Source of the DNA: Rosa chinensis
Taxonomy: Eukaryota > Streptophyta > Magnoliopsida > Rosales > Rosaceae
Length of the DNA stretch: 64,000 nucleotides
Assembly (NCBI RefSeq): GCF_002994745.2
Contig: NC_037092.1
Span: 69,539,823-69,603,822, forward strand
Direction of reading: 5' to 3'
Numbering within the stretch: the first letter of the stretch is position 1; each line of letters opens with the position of its first letter. Positions 1 through 11,149 of this stretch are shown piece after piece. A program made the position numbers and the translations under genes. The notes under the pieces were generated by a model that was given only the letters and a program-made list of their open reading frames with translations, was not told the origin of the DNA and ran no database searches.

Positions 1-69
1 AATAGATATCATTTTCTTTCTGTTATGTCAGTCTCATTACAACGACAATTTACTGTCATTAATTTGAGA

Positions 70-300
70 TTATTTAGACAACAAATATGTGTGGTCTGAA
101 TATAAAAAGGACCACTAATAGTACGTGTTTTATATTGTATGTAATCACATCCAATCACACTTATTTGTTGTTATTATACACTTTAGCCGATACTTTCATC
201 AAACTTATATTGTTGTTTTGCCTTTCAGACTACAATTTTCTGTTGTCCCATTGTCAAAAAGACAATAGACTTCTTATTGGTTTTTGTGTTGTGTCTGTGC
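70..300. repeat. CACTA subterminal repeats, left side
   Basis: Motifs related to the right-end subterminal repeat occur here: AGACAACA at about 77, GGTCTGAAT at about 94, CAGACTAC at about 227 and TGTTGTCCC at about 242. They suggest the left terminus of the element lies just outside the window. The rest of 1-750 has no coding support. It contains a (TA)n tract at about 661-685. Confidence 0.5.
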
Positions 301-754
301 AGCTGCAACCACAGGTTTTGGTGTGCTTTTATTGTAGCTTGCAATTTGTGACGACACATTTTAGTAGTCCCCTGTACAATTGGTATGCATGCATTACGGA
401 AATTAAAATTGGCTATTCCTGAAACCATAAAATCCACATCCAAAATCATTCATTGCAATTTCCATTAATCCACCATTGTCTCATGTACACAAACCTAATC
501 ATCAGCATCAGTTCTAAATGGCCCATATCTACTAATCTGGGCAGCCAGCAAAATATATGCATGTAGTACTGCTTGCTAATAAACCAGAAACACTACACAA
601 TGTGGGCAACCAACTATACAACATAGCAAAATAGCTAGCAGTACTGCAATCAAAATTTGGCATATATATATATATATATATATCAACTATGTATGTCCAA
701 AAGTTGATGCTACATATCTCCAACTACTAGTTAACCTACACATGCACTAGTTAT

Positions 755-2880
755 CTTTGAACTTCATAACATACTTTGCCCACTCTATCCGGACAACATC
801 AACATTCTTCATTGTGTAATAGTGATTTGCTTTTCTTTCCCACTGCAAGAACATAAGCTTCGTTATGCATCACAATGGATTAATCCAATAAATCACTAGT
901 ACAATAGATTAGTTACTGATTACCTTAGCACTCCACTCTTGGTTTTTGTCCTCCACTATATCCCTCATGTAATGCATAATCCAATATCCACAAGTCTTAT
1001 CACCCATCTGCTCCGGAATACCCTTAAACAAATAAATATTTTCAGTACCTAATAAACCTTGCCTGAATTGGAAAAATGCAAATATAAATAGTTAGCTAGA
1101 TGGGGAACACATACTGCACAGTTTTTCCATTGAACTGTCTTTCGGCCTTTCCTATGTTTTTGTGCATTGAATATTTTGATGGAACTTCAACAACAACACA
1201 ATACACAAAATTATGATGAAACAAACAACTTATAAATTGAGAATCGATAGAGATCTAAAAAAAAAAGAGGACTAAACCGTTTTGTACATAATACCAACAA
1301 AAAACCAACAAGCTAGCTGCACTTACTTGTCCACAATAGTTCTCCATTCACCGGTGATGAGTCGCCTCTTTAGCGGATCCATGAAATACACAACTTCTTC
1401 AGTGGGGTTCGCCACCGTCAATATCCAATGATAGCTAGCATTCAAATTTATGATAATCAATACGAACACGAATCTGATCTAGGTACTTGCATTGCTATAT
1501 TTATGAGATCAGAAGTCAATATTTACAAAAACAAAAATGCATGAATCAAGCTTTCGTACCCTGAATTATAGGGGACCAAAAAAATATGACCAGGCTTCCC
1601 TCTTTCATAAGAAACTGACAAAGAACGAGCCCGTTTAGTCAGATTTCCACAGCCAATGACACAAGTATTAGTAGGATCTACGAAGCCAATCATGTCAAGC
1701 ATCTTCGATTTCTTCAACACTTGATAAAGGAAGCTGTAAAACCACAAGTCTCAAAATATCATTCAATAACACTGAATTAACAGCTTCATTTAAAATGCAT
1801 TACAGACCTCATATACATCACAATGCAGCTGCCAGAAAGCTCATTCATGTTGGTCATGGCATACACACCCCTTCTGAAGATGGCGACCTTTTTTGGGTAT
1901 CCAAATAATTCATCGCCTAAGGTTGTGTGGATGGTGATCCCATCCTTCAAGTTATCATTAGCCCATGTGGCCAACGTCTTAAGTGGTGGAGGCAAATTGG
2001 GTGGCAGCTTGTCCAAATCATCATGATAAAAAAAATCATCATATGTATCCTTCTTTTTCCTCCTCACAATTTTATGCTTTTGTTGCTGCAATTGATATAA
2101 AAAATAACATTGCATGATTAGTATTTCAATATCATGTAATATAGCAGCTCACATGGTCATTTTGGTAAGAATAAAAAGGTTAAAAATGACAAATAATTTA
2201 AGCAAACTACATTACCTTTGCATCAGCTGCAGTGGGTATAACCCAATCTCTAGGCCAAGCAACACATGTACCAATTGCATCGTGGACAAACAGAATCTCA
2301 TCCTTAATAGGAATTGGTAGCAAAGCATTAGCAACAATAGATTTGGTGATCGACACTCGGACACTTACTCTGCCCAATCATGATAAGCATATCTGAATAG
2401 CAAGCATCGGTCATTCCATGCTTTGCTTTCAAATTGAAGGTCTGAATCAGACCATTTAGCTTGGTTGTCTTCGTACAACCTGGGTACAAAGGTTGATCCC
2501 CATCTTCTACATACTTCAAAAACTCATTAGAGTCTTCGGATATCTACTCATCCTCACTTTCTCCAAAGCCCCAATCATTCTCCCCCATCCCAGGTTCCCA
2601 ATCTACAATTTCAGATTCAACTCTATTGTCATTCATAGTAGATGTAGTAGGTTCCCCATGCCACCTCCAATGCTTATAACTCTCGTTAATACCATTCCAA
2701 AATATATGATCCTTAATAACTTCAACAGAAAATCCCTCTGTGTTACTACATTTCAAGCAAGGACAAGAAATCGATCTTGTTTTTGTTATTGCCATTAGAC
2801 TCAGCAAACTTGAGAAACTCTGCTACTCCTAGCTCAAACTTCTTTGATCTTCTATCAGCATGCATCCATGACTTATCCAT
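755..2880 (-). pseudogene. CACTA transposase-associated / Ulp1 (C48) protease gene, decayed
   Basis: The gene reads leftwards from an ATG at 2880. It begins with MDKSWMHADRRSKKFELG, the start of the plant transposase-associated domain, and its cysteine part follows at about 2770-2700 (SISCPCLKC). A frameshift near 2780 and a stop near 2544 interrupt it. At 2519-2390 comes DGDQPLYPGCTK, the N-terminal part of Tnp2-type transposases, but the chain then joins directly to DEILFVHDAIGTCVAWPRDW (about 2300-2240), so the DDE catalytic core has been deleted. Further exons, with plausible GT donor sites, lead to a Ulp1-type cysteine protease: His in YHWILTVANP (codon 1428-1430), Asp in VVYFMDPLKRR (about 1390), Cys in KTCGYWIMHYMRDI (about 985) and a last exon ending EWAKYVMKF near 765. 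All three catalytic residues are kept. Exon limits are estimates. Confidence 0.75.
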
Positions 2881-4234
2881 CTTAAATATATAGGTTCCTT
2901 CATGTATAACAAAACACACTTAAATACTGTCTCTATCTCAAAGATACCGTTGCTTATACTTTTACTATACAATATACTCATTAAGACTACTACTGCTAAG
3001 AGTGGTCTTAACACGTACAAATTCATTCTCATAGAGCTGCACCAATTACATCGATCCATGACAATTCTAATGATCAGATTGCATTCCATGCTCATACTTT
3101 TATTATACAAAGTAATACAATATTCTATCAAGAAATAAAAATGAACTTATGATTATACTCAACTAGCTAGCAGTAAACATATAATCATTTTGTGTAGGCA
3201 AAGATATGAACAAAAGGATAATTAGATAGTTGCTAACTACATAATGTATAAAGCACAAACATTGAAAACTCACCAGAAATTTACAGAAAAAAAAAAAAGC
3301 CTTCTGTTTTTCTCTACACTACTAGTAGTGAGCCTTCCTTCGCAAATCCTTTTGTTCCACCAAGTTTCCCTATCAAGGCCAAAAAAAACAGAAGAAACAT
3401 GTTACAAAACAGAAGAACTATGGCAGTTCCTTTTCATAGTCATGGATCTCATGGTAATAACAGGATATTATGCACACTTTCTGTGGAATTTCTAAACCTC
3501 AATAGAAATTATTACTGTGGATATTATGCCCAGGTGCTCATGAAATGTTTCTATAGGCTGAACACTCCTATGAACAAAATAATAGTCGCTTAATGCATGT
3601 CTACAATGAATAAGAAACAGAAGAAATGCGATATTCAAGTTTAAAATCAATATATGGAGACCTTGATATCCCAAGATTTGAAATTCATTGGCAGGTTTCA
3701 CCTTGTTCTTGGATTCCATGAGCAAAACATAAGATATGTAAAACTCAAAATGTGTCTTTTCAATCTCATTTTATTAAACAATTAAATCTTTGAACTATAT
3801 GATTAAGAATTAAAAATTTAGGAGGGGTATTAGCGATGATGAAGGGGAATACTTGATTTATATTTCATACTTCAAAATAGTTTTGGAATTGCTAGGGAGG
3901 CTTTGGAACTAGTCCTAGACCTCTGATATCCTATAAATGTTCAAAAGAGACAGAGAAGCTGCTTGTAATATTTATTTAAAGAATTATAGAAAAGTTATTT
4001 CACATAAGTTTCATGCTTTTACTTATTAGTAAAGTAACTCAGCACATTGATATGAATCACTCATATTAGTGGTTAGAGTTATTCAACCTCGGGCATTTAT
4101 TTTCCGAAGATAAACTCAAAAGACTATTAAGACAAAAGCAGTAATTGTATGATGACCCTATAAGCAAACAAATCCAATAGAACAAAGTTTAATCGCTTTT
4201 AAGAGCCTGGAAAACCAATTTTCACATATGGCTA
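2881..4234. other. Interior of CACTA element, no gene seen
   Basis: This AT-rich stretch lies between the transposase start and the LINE insertion. Short ORFs on both strands have no recognisable domains. It is upstream sequence or leader introns of the minus-strand CACTA gene. Confidence 0.4.
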
Positions 4235-4249
4235 AGTAAATTCGACATT

Positions 4250-4835
4250 AAAAATTCTCTCTCTAGCATGAGAGCACCTTGCCCCTACTGAGCAACCCGC
4301 ACTGTAGCTAGTGCATACCCGCACTGTAGTTAGTGCTCCTTGTCCTTAGTTCATCAGTTTCCCTCTGAACTTTCCCGTCTGTTCCCCTATCAACTCCTCC
4401 TATTACCTAATTCTTGGCTAATTCCTTCCCTTTTTTTTAACTTGGATAGCTTATTTCGCTCCTCCTTTTTTTCACCCAACCTTTTCTCATGCAACTTGGT
4501 TTAGTACCTATTATTACACTCTACTTTCACTCACTTCTTGATTAATTTTTCCCTGTAATCATTCCTTAGGTTACTTGGCAGCCCCCTATCATCTTCCTTA
4601 ACACTTGTTCTTCATGCACTTCATCTTTGTTCTTTGTTCTTTAGTCTCTTAACACCTGTTCTCCCCGCTAATTCCATCTGTAACACCTCCCCCTAATCTT
4701 TATCTCCCTACGATTATGCGTGTCCTTTCCTCCCTTCGTGCATGGTCTGCATGGATTTGCCTTGCATGCGTATAAATCCATGTACGAATTCTTTCCACCC
4801 TCACCATCCTCACCTTTCACACTTTCAGTTTCATA
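4250..4835 (+). other. LINE 5' untranslated region
   Basis: This pyrimidine-rich leader precedes ORF1. It includes a short near-repeat, CCGCACTGTAG followed by TAGTGC, at about 4295-4345. Plant L1 elements carry an internal promoter here, but no core element stands out. Two ATGs at 4835 and 4844 (context ACCATGGCT, favourable) open a frame that stops at 4972, just before ORF1's long open frame. Confidence 0.6.
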
Positions 4836-4979
4836 TGATCACCATGGCTATTTCCTCGACTCAGTCAGTTCCATCACCCCTGAAATCTCTCTCCCCCCCA
4901 AAGTCCAAATTCCAAATCCCTCCCCTCACCCCCAAAGTCTTACTCTGTATCATCTCCTCCAATCCCTACTGAGGAGGAG

Positions 4980-6872
4980 GTGATTGGCGCAGAATTATAC
5001 CTCCACCTCCCTACCCCTGTACCAGCCCAGGATCAAGGTATTCACTTAGTTGGTGCGGTCATCTCTGACCGTACACTGCATGCCCCTTCTCTCATCCGTA
5101 TTCTCACTAATGCCTGGATGGAGATAGGACGCTTTCATATGGCTCTCATCAGTGGTTCCTCTGTGTTCTCCATCACAGCACCTTCTGCAGCGGCTGCGGA
5201 TCAACTTCTTGATCGGGGTCCTTGGTCAGTTATGGGCTGTAGTTTCTCTCTGCATCCTTGGCCACTCAACTGCCGCCTTGATGATATTCCCATTCATCTG
5301 ATCACCTTTTGGATTCAGGTTCATGGGCTCCATCGTGGTCATATGACGGAAGCCACTGCCACAATGATTGGTGAGAGTGTGGGTCAGGTCTTGGCTGTTG
5401 AAGATCCTGACTCTCCTACAGGTAGCAAAGGTTTTCTCAGAATTCGTGTTCAGTTTGATTCTAGATCACCTCTTTCTCCAGGTTTTTGGTTTAGCCGTAA
5501 TGCAACGGAGGCAATCTGGGCAGAATTTCGATATGAGCGGCTCTCTGATTTCTGCTTTCGTTGTGGTCGACTGGGACATACTATCCATACCTGTACTTTC
5601 GGTTGTCACCCTTCTTCGGATAAGCTGGGACCCTGGATGGCTGCTCCACCCCTTCGTCGCCTTCTTGCTGACAACCCCCGAGGCTGGGTTCAGCCTCCGA
5701 ATCAATACTTTGAGGGCCGCCGGAATCGATATGTTGAGCGCCGTAATAATCAAGCTGGAAATTACCGTTCCCGGCCATTGAACCCTTTGCCTGTGACGGG
5801 AGCCCTAGTTCTTGCCCACCCCCAACAGGGCAGGTGGCAAGATGTGCCAATTAATCCACCAATATCTACTGTCCCTGTGGCCACCTCAGCAGCAGCAGGT
5901 CCTTCCCACTCCAATTTTGTTGATAAGGGCAAAGCGATTGTTGAAGATTGGCTCCAACCACTCACACCACCTTCGCCTGATCACCCTATGTCTCCTGACG
6001 TGGAGGACATGCAGTTGGCTATATCTCTCTCACTAGCTGACGTGGTGAATCCTTCTCAACACTTCGGTCCTCATCCTGCTGATTCAGGTTCTAACGTCAT
6101 GCAGCATATGGGCCCAACTATAGCTCCTGATTTGCTCCAGTCAGCTTTGGTCCATCAAGAATTGCTTTTGGATCCAAATCTTCTTTACCCAACCCCACCT
6201 TCTATTCCTGCGGCCCATGCCAATCCGATGCTACTTGATCCGACCCTCCCAACCTTAATCCCTAATTTCACTCACCCTGTTCCTTTTTATGACCCCCTTC
6301 CACCAACTGCTGTTCCCACTTTCGTCCCAACCCCAGATCCTCTTCACCCAGGGTTTTATGGGGGACCTTCCCAATCACTTCCTCCCTTGGGATCCTTGGC
6401 TACCTTAGCTCATCAATTCCAACATCTTCGTGTTCGTAAGCGTCTGGAGGATGCTTTGGCTGAGACAACTAGGCAGTTGAAAAAATACAAGGCCATGGAA
6501 TTACAGGAACCAGAGACCCTCCCACCCACCTCTCACAAAATCCCTGCTTCCAAAGCCACACGGGGAAAATCAACTCTTTCAGTTTCGGGTCGGGGCAGCG
6601 GTCGTCGGGGCCGTCCTCGCAAAGCTGCATCTACACAAGCTATCCCACCATCCTCTATTACTGATTTCCAGGTTAGTGGTGGCATCTCTTCATCACTTAC
6701 AACTATTCCGGCACCTCCTCTCCACTCTGGGTTTGGTAATGGGCAGGCTGTTTCTTCAATGGTCATGGGTACTTCTACTGTTGCACCACCAAGCATTTCA
6801 GTTTCTCTTGTTTCATCCACTGCTGATAAAGGCATAGGTAGCTGGCCTGGTGCAGCTACGGGTGCGGAATGA
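4980..6872 (+). CDS. LINE ORF1: DUF4283, CCHC zinc knuckle, AT-hook-like tail
   Basis: ORF1 encodes the nucleic-acid-binding protein of a plant L1 element, which packages the LINE RNA. From the first in-frame alternative start it is 630 residues. A DUF4283 region covers about residues 20-170 and a zinc knuckle CFRCGRLGHTIHTC sits at 192-205 (C-X2-C-X4-H-X4-C). The rest is a long proline-rich segment with a basic GRRGRPRK AT-hook-like motif near residue 540. The listed start is a GTG; open sequence in this frame reaches back to a stop at 4881. The best-placed ATG (4844) is in another frame, separated by a C7 run at 4893-4899, so a one-base indel may have detached the true N-terminus. It overlaps ORF2 by four bases (ATGA). 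Confidence 0.85.
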   Translation: MIGAELYLHLPTPVPAQDQGIHLVGAVISDRTLHAPSLIRILTNAWMEIGRFHMALISGSSVFSITAPSAAAADQLLDRGPWSVMGCSFSLHPWPLNCRLDDIPIHLITFWIQVHGLHRGHMTEATATMIGESVGQVLAVEDPDSPTGSKGFLRIRVQFDSRSPLSPGFWFSRNATEAIWAEFRYERLSDFCFRCGRLGHTIHTCTFGCHPSSDKLGPWMAAPPLRRLLADNPRGWVQPPNQYFEGRRNRYVERRNNQAGNYRSRPLNPLPVTGALVLAHPQQGRWQDVPINPPISTVPVATSAAAGPSHSNFVDKGKAIVEDWLQPLTPPSPDHPMSPDVEDMQLAISLSLADVVNPSQHFGPHPADSGSNVMQHMGPTIAPDLLQSALVHQELLLDPNLLYPTPPSIPAAHANPMLLDPTLPTLIPNFTHPVPFYDPLPPTAVPTFVPTPDPLHPGFYGGPSQSLPPLGSLATLAHQFQHLRVRKRLEDALAETTRQLKKYKAMELQEPETLPPTSHKIPASKATRGKSTLSVSGRGSGRRGRPRKAASTQAIPPSSITDFQVSGGISSSLTTIPAPPLHSGFGNGQAVSSMVMGTSTVAPPSISVSLVSSTADKGIGSWPGAATGAE

Positions 6873-9800
6873 GGCTCATCTCTTGGAACTGTCAAGGACT
6901 CGGGTCATCTTTGACAGCAAAGGCACTTCGACGGTTATGGCGTAAGTATGACCCTGAGATTATCTTCCTTATGGAAACTCACCAGAAGGAGCAGATAGTC
7001 TCTTCTTGGAAAACTCAGCTTCAGTTTGACAACTACGTTGTAGTTGACCCTGTAAATACTAGCTCTGGGGGCTTAGCCATTTTGTGGAATTCCTCTATTC
7101 AACTGTCTATTTTGCATAATACCCCTAATGTCATTGACACTATGGTGTACTTTGTTAATGAGGATTTCCGTTGTAACATATCTTGGGTGTATGGCAACCC
7201 TAATGAAAATAAAAAGAAGTTGTTTTGGTGTTACATGTGTAGATACTTTTCAGCTCGATCTCTACCTTGGCTTTGTTTGGGGGATTTTAATGATATTCTT
7301 TGGTCTGATGAAAAATGGGGAGGTTGTCCCCCTCAACAATGGAGAATGGCTCTTTTTCGTACTTTCCTAAATCACACTGGTCTCCGTGATTTACACTTTC
7401 AGGGCCCTTGTTATACATGGTTTCGTTTTCAGCATAACCAACTGGTTCTGAAGGAAAGATTGGATCGATGTTTAGGTAATGCTGAGTGGTGCGCTGCTTT
7501 GCCTCAGTCTCAGGTTTTCCATTTACCGATTGTCGGCTCTGATCACCGACCGCTACTGTTTGATTCTCATCCCAAGGAAACTCACACCCCCAAACTTTTT
7601 CATTTTGAACATATTTGGACCTTAGTAGTCTCTTGTGAACAGATCATTGCTGCTGCCTGGGTATCTGCTCCAACTAACCTTGCAATGCCTATATGGGTGG
7701 CCAATCTTAAGGCTTGTCAGAAATCCTTATCTAGTTGGTGCTTGAAGACTTTCCCCAACTCTCATAAACAGGTCGATACTCTGTTCATCCAACTCAATCA
7801 TTTACATAATAGCTCAGTCCCTGATGCAGGCTCTCAAATTCGGGATGTTACACAACAGATTCAATATTTATGGGTGCTGGAAGAACAATTTTGGCATCAA
7901 CGTTCAAGAATTTCTTGGTTAAAACTTGGTGATAACAATACCAAGTTTTTTCATCAATCTGCTACTCAACGGAGACAGCGTAACCGGATTCTTCGTCTTC
8001 GCAATGCCAATGGTTTGTGGCTAGACTCTGACATGTCTATAGCTGATACTTTTCTTCAATACTACAAGCAACTGTTCTCTACCTCAGGACCAAGAAATTT
8101 GGCTGACATTCTTTTGCTTGTTGACCCGGTTGTTACCCCTGTAATGAATGATAATCTGTTGGCTCCTGTAACATTGGATGAAGTCAAACAAGCCATTTTT
8201 GGATTGGGGGCTCTTAAGGCTCCTGGACCAGATGGCTTTCCTGGCATCTTCTACCAAACTTATTGGAGTATTGTGAACTCGGTGATTCATCAAGCTACCA
8301 CTTCTTTCTTTCAAACAGGGAATCTTTTATCAGAGTTAAACAAGACTTATCTGGTGCTGATTCCGAAGGTTCCTCATCCAGAGCATGCTTTTCAGTTTAG
8401 ACCAATTGGGTTGTGCAACTACTCCTACAAAATTTTGTCTAAGGTAATGGCCAATCGCTTGAAGCCCTTTATGCAGGATTTAGTTTCGGAAAACCAAGCT
8501 GCCTTTGTATCCGGTCGACAGATTCAAGATAATGTGGTCATTGCACATGAAATGTTTCATCATCTGAAGCTTCTTCGAAATTCTGGATTGGGAGCTCTTG
8601 GATTGAAATTGGACATTACAAAGGCTTATGACTCTGTGGAATGGGATTTTCTTCGTGCTGTGCTTCTCAAGTTGGGTTTCCATGTTCATTGGGTTATGCT
8701 TATTATGAACTGTGTTCGTTCAGTTACGTTCTCTGTTTTGGTCAATGGAAAACCGTCTGCTTTCTTCACTCCTTCTCGTGGGCTACGACAGGGGGATCCC
8801 TTATCCCCGTATCTATTCCTGTTTGTCAGTGATGTGTTATCTACTTTGGTTCAGAAAGCTTGTGATATTCAATGGCTTATCCCTTTGCAAATCACACCCT
8901 CTGCACCGAAGATCAGTCACCTGTTATTTGCAGATGATTCTTTGTTCTTTTTTGAAGCAACTTCTGCTACTGCCTCTCATCTTCTGTTTCTCCTACAAAC
9001 TTATGGCAATGCATCAGGACAGCAAATTAACTACTCGAAGTCTTCTTTGTTTTTTAGTCCAAACACAGATACTTCTCTGATCCATACTATTTCGGCTGCT
9101 TTGGGAGTTACTTCTGATACAAACCCTGGGAAGTACCTTGGTCTCCCAACTATTTGGGGGAGATCGAAAGTCTCTGCTTTGGCCTATGTCAGAGATGCCA
9201 TTAATCGTAAACTTCAGAACTGGAAGTGTGGATGCTTAACTCAAGCTGGCAAGGAGATTTTAATCAAATCCATAGCTATGGCAGTTCCAGCTTACCCTAT
9301 GATGTGCTTTCAATTTCCCAAAACTCTGTGTAATCAGATTAATTCTTTGGTTGCTCGATTCTGGTGGGGCAACAGAGGCGACTCTGGTATTCATTGGCTG
9401 AATTGGTCTAGGCTAGGCCTTCCTAAATCTAAAGGCGGCATGGGATTTCGTGATCTTCAAGACTTTAATCAAGCTCTCCTAGCCAAGCAAGGATGGCGTA
9501 TTCTTACTAATCCTACAGCTCTATGGGTTCGTGTTCTTAAGGCACGGTATTTTCCTATGGATACTTTGTTCACTGCTAGAAAAGGATCCTCTCCTTCTTG
9601 GCTTTGGTCCAGTATGCTTCATGGAAGAGATCTTCTTAAGCCTAATGTGGTGTGGCAGATAGGAAATGGCATTAATATTCCAGTTTGGGACTCGAACTGG
9701 ATTCCTCAGCTTCCTGGTATGCATCTTGCAACATCATCTCCCTTTGATCACATGTTGCAAGTATCATCTTTGATTAACTGGACATCACACTCTTGGAATC

Positions 9801-11011
9801 TCTCAGCTATTGTGGGGGCTACTACATTCACTCAAAGGAAAGCAATTCTGTCCATTCCTTTAACATCTCCAAATAGTCAAAATAGATTGATCTGGCCTAT
9901 GGAAAAGACAGGGATTTATACGGTCCGCTCGGGTTATCATTTAGCTCACTCAACACATCTAGTCCTCGCTACTTCTCATCCTTCTTCATCTTCTACTATC
10001 AACCCCCTTCTTTGGAAGCTCGTTTGGTCCCTTAAATCTCTGCCAAAAATTAAGCATTTCATTTGGAGAGCGGTTTCTAACTTTGTAGCCACTAAGGCCA
10101 ATCTGTTTCATAGGAAATTATCAAAAGATCCTCTATGTCCTCTCTGTCATCTCTTTCCTGAAACAATTGAGCATCTCCTTTTATCTTGCCCTTGGACTCT
10201 TAAAACATGGTTCCTTCATCCTCTAGGTTATCGCCCTCCCCTTCATCAGCTCACTACTTTAGCTAAATGGTTTCTCCACTTATCTTTCCCTTCTTCTATT
10301 TCACTTACAACCAGGTGTAGTACTTTTACACATATCAGTTTCTTGCTTTGGAATATTTGGAAACATAGATGCCATTGTGTGTTTAATGACGCCCAACCTA
10401 ACTCTGCATTGGTAGCCTCTCTATCTTTTGCTGCATCTTCTGAGTTCTTGGGTCTTGTTTCTGCTAGTTCCATTCCAAATGCCAATTTGCATCGACCTGT
10501 GCGTCCTCCCCCTAAACCGAAATGGCTTCCTCCCCTTCCTACTCAGATTAAGATAAATATTGACGCTTCTTGGACAAAGGAGGGTTCTGGTTTAGCTGTT
10601 GTGGCTCGAAATTCCTTTGGTTGTCTTGTTTCTGGGCTGGCTATGTTCACTTTTGCTGCTTCACCACTAGTTGCAGAGGCTTTGGCAATGCGATTGGGTG
10701 TACTCTTGGCCCTTTCATTGCGAGCTTCTCATTTTCTGTTTGAAGTTGATTCTCTCCAACTTGTCAATCTCCTTTCCCATTCCACTACATCTACAGATTG
10801 GGCTGTGTTGCCTCTTGTGGATCATATTAGAGATTTGACAGTTGATCTTGTTTCTCACAGCTGGGTTTGGACCAGCAAAATGGCTAATCAGGCAGCAGAC
10901 CACATTGCTTGGTTAGTTCGCAGGAGGCAGTGTCCAGCTGAATGGGTTCAGTTTCCACCTTCCTCCTTCTCTCACATTCTCTTGTATGATGCCGGACATG
11001 CTCCGACTTAG
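6869..11011 (+). CDS. LINE ORF2: endonuclease, reverse transcriptase, RNase H
   Basis: This is an uninterrupted 1380-residue protein that nicks the target, reverse transcribes the LINE RNA at the nick and degrades template RNA. The APE-type endonuclease (about 1-230) shows WNCQG at 6-10, Glu36, GDFND at 138-142 and SDHRPL at 224-229. The reverse transcriptase (about 490-760) has Asp582 in LDITKAYD, RQGDPLSPYLF at 640-650 and the catalytic FADD at 687-690. A zf-RVT zinc-binding region follows (CPLCHLFPETIEHLLLSC), then a C-terminal RNase H-like domain with IDASW, EALA, EVDS and NQAADHIAW supplying the acidic residues. Every catalytic motif I looked for is present. The ATGA overlap with ORF1 suggests coupled termination and re-initiation. 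Confidence 0.95.
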   Translation: MRLISWNCQGLGSSLTAKALRRLWRKYDPEIIFLMETHQKEQIVSSWKTQLQFDNYVVVDPVNTSSGGLAILWNSSIQLSILHNTPNVIDTMVYFVNEDFRCNISWVYGNPNENKKKLFWCYMCRYFSARSLPWLCLGDFNDILWSDEKWGGCPPQQWRMALFRTFLNHTGLRDLHFQGPCYTWFRFQHNQLVLKERLDRCLGNAEWCAALPQSQVFHLPIVGSDHRPLLFDSHPKETHTPKLFHFEHIWTLVVSCEQIIAAAWVSAPTNLAMPIWVANLKACQKSLSSWCLKTFPNSHKQVDTLFIQLNHLHNSSVPDAGSQIRDVTQQIQYLWVLEEQFWHQRSRISWLKLGDNNTKFFHQSATQRRQRNRILRLRNANGLWLDSDMSIADTFLQYYKQLFSTSGPRNLADILLLVDPVVTPVMNDNLLAPVTLDEVKQAIFGLGALKAPGPDGFPGIFYQTYWSIVNSVIHQATTSFFQTGNLLSELNKTYLVLIPKVPHPEHAFQFRPIGLCNYSYKILSKVMANRLKPFMQDLVSENQAAFVSGRQIQDNVVIAHEMFHHLKLLRNSGLGALGLKLDITKAYDSVEWDFLRAVLLKLGFHVHWVMLIMNCVRSVTFSVLVNGKPSAFFTPSRGLRQGDPLSPYLFLFVSDVLSTLVQKACDIQWLIPLQITPSAPKISHLLFADDSLFFFEATSATASHLLFLLQTYGNASGQQINYSKSSLFFSPNTDTSLIHTISAALGVTSDTNPGKYLGLPTIWGRSKVSALAYVRDAINRKLQNWKCGCLTQAGKEILIKSIAMAVPAYPMMCFQFPKTLCNQINSLVARFWWGNRGDSGIHWLNWSRLGLPKSKGGMGFRDLQDFNQALLAKQGWRILTNPTALWVRVLKARYFPMDTLFTARKGSSPSWLWSSMLHGRDLLKPNVVWQIGNGINIPVWDSNWIPQLPGMHLATSSPFDHMLQVSSLINWTSHSWNLSAIVGATTFTQRKAILSIPLTSPNSQNRLIWPMEKTGIYTVRSGYHLAHSTHLVLATSHPSSSSTINPLLWKLVWSLKSLPKIKHFIWRAVSNFVATKANLFHRKLSKDPLCPLCHLFPETIEHLLLSCPWTLKTWFLHPLGYRPPLHQLTTLAKWFLHLSFPSSISLTTRCSTFTHISFLLWNIWKHRCHCVFNDAQPNSALVASLSFAASSEFLGLVSASSIPNANLHRPVRPPPKPKWLPPLPTQIKINIDASWTKEGSGLAVVARNSFGCLVSGLAMFTFAASPLVAEALAMRLGVLLALSLRASHFLFEVDSLQLVNLLSHSTTSTDWAVLPLVDHIRDLTVDLVSHSWVWTSKMANQAADHIAWLVRRRQCPAEWVQFPPSSFSHILLYDAGHAPT

Positions 11012-11149
11012 TTTTTGGGTTGTCTTGCTTCTCTTCCCTGCTTGTTTTGGGAGGGGTTAGTTTCTTTCTTTTCAGTTTGTTTGTTGTATTCTGTACTTTG
11101 GTTTCTTTAATGAATTTTCTTGCGTTCAAAAAAAAGTAAATTCGACATT

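Larger units (their letters stand above)
4250..11134 (+). mobile_element. Full-length L1-type LINE (non-LTR retrotransposon)
   Basis: The element has a 5' untranslated region, ORF1 (DUF4283 plus zinc knuckle), ORF2 (endonuclease, reverse transcriptase, RNase H) and a short poly(A) tail at about 11128-11135. It is flanked by a perfect TSD: AGTAAATTCGACATT occurs at 4235-4249 and again at 11135-11149. A preceding A may belong to either the tail or the TSD. This fixes the insertion to one copying event into the CACTA element. Being full length with an open ORF2, it is either young or recently active. The 3' UTR (11012-11134) ends in TTGCGTTC followed by As. Confidence 0.93.
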
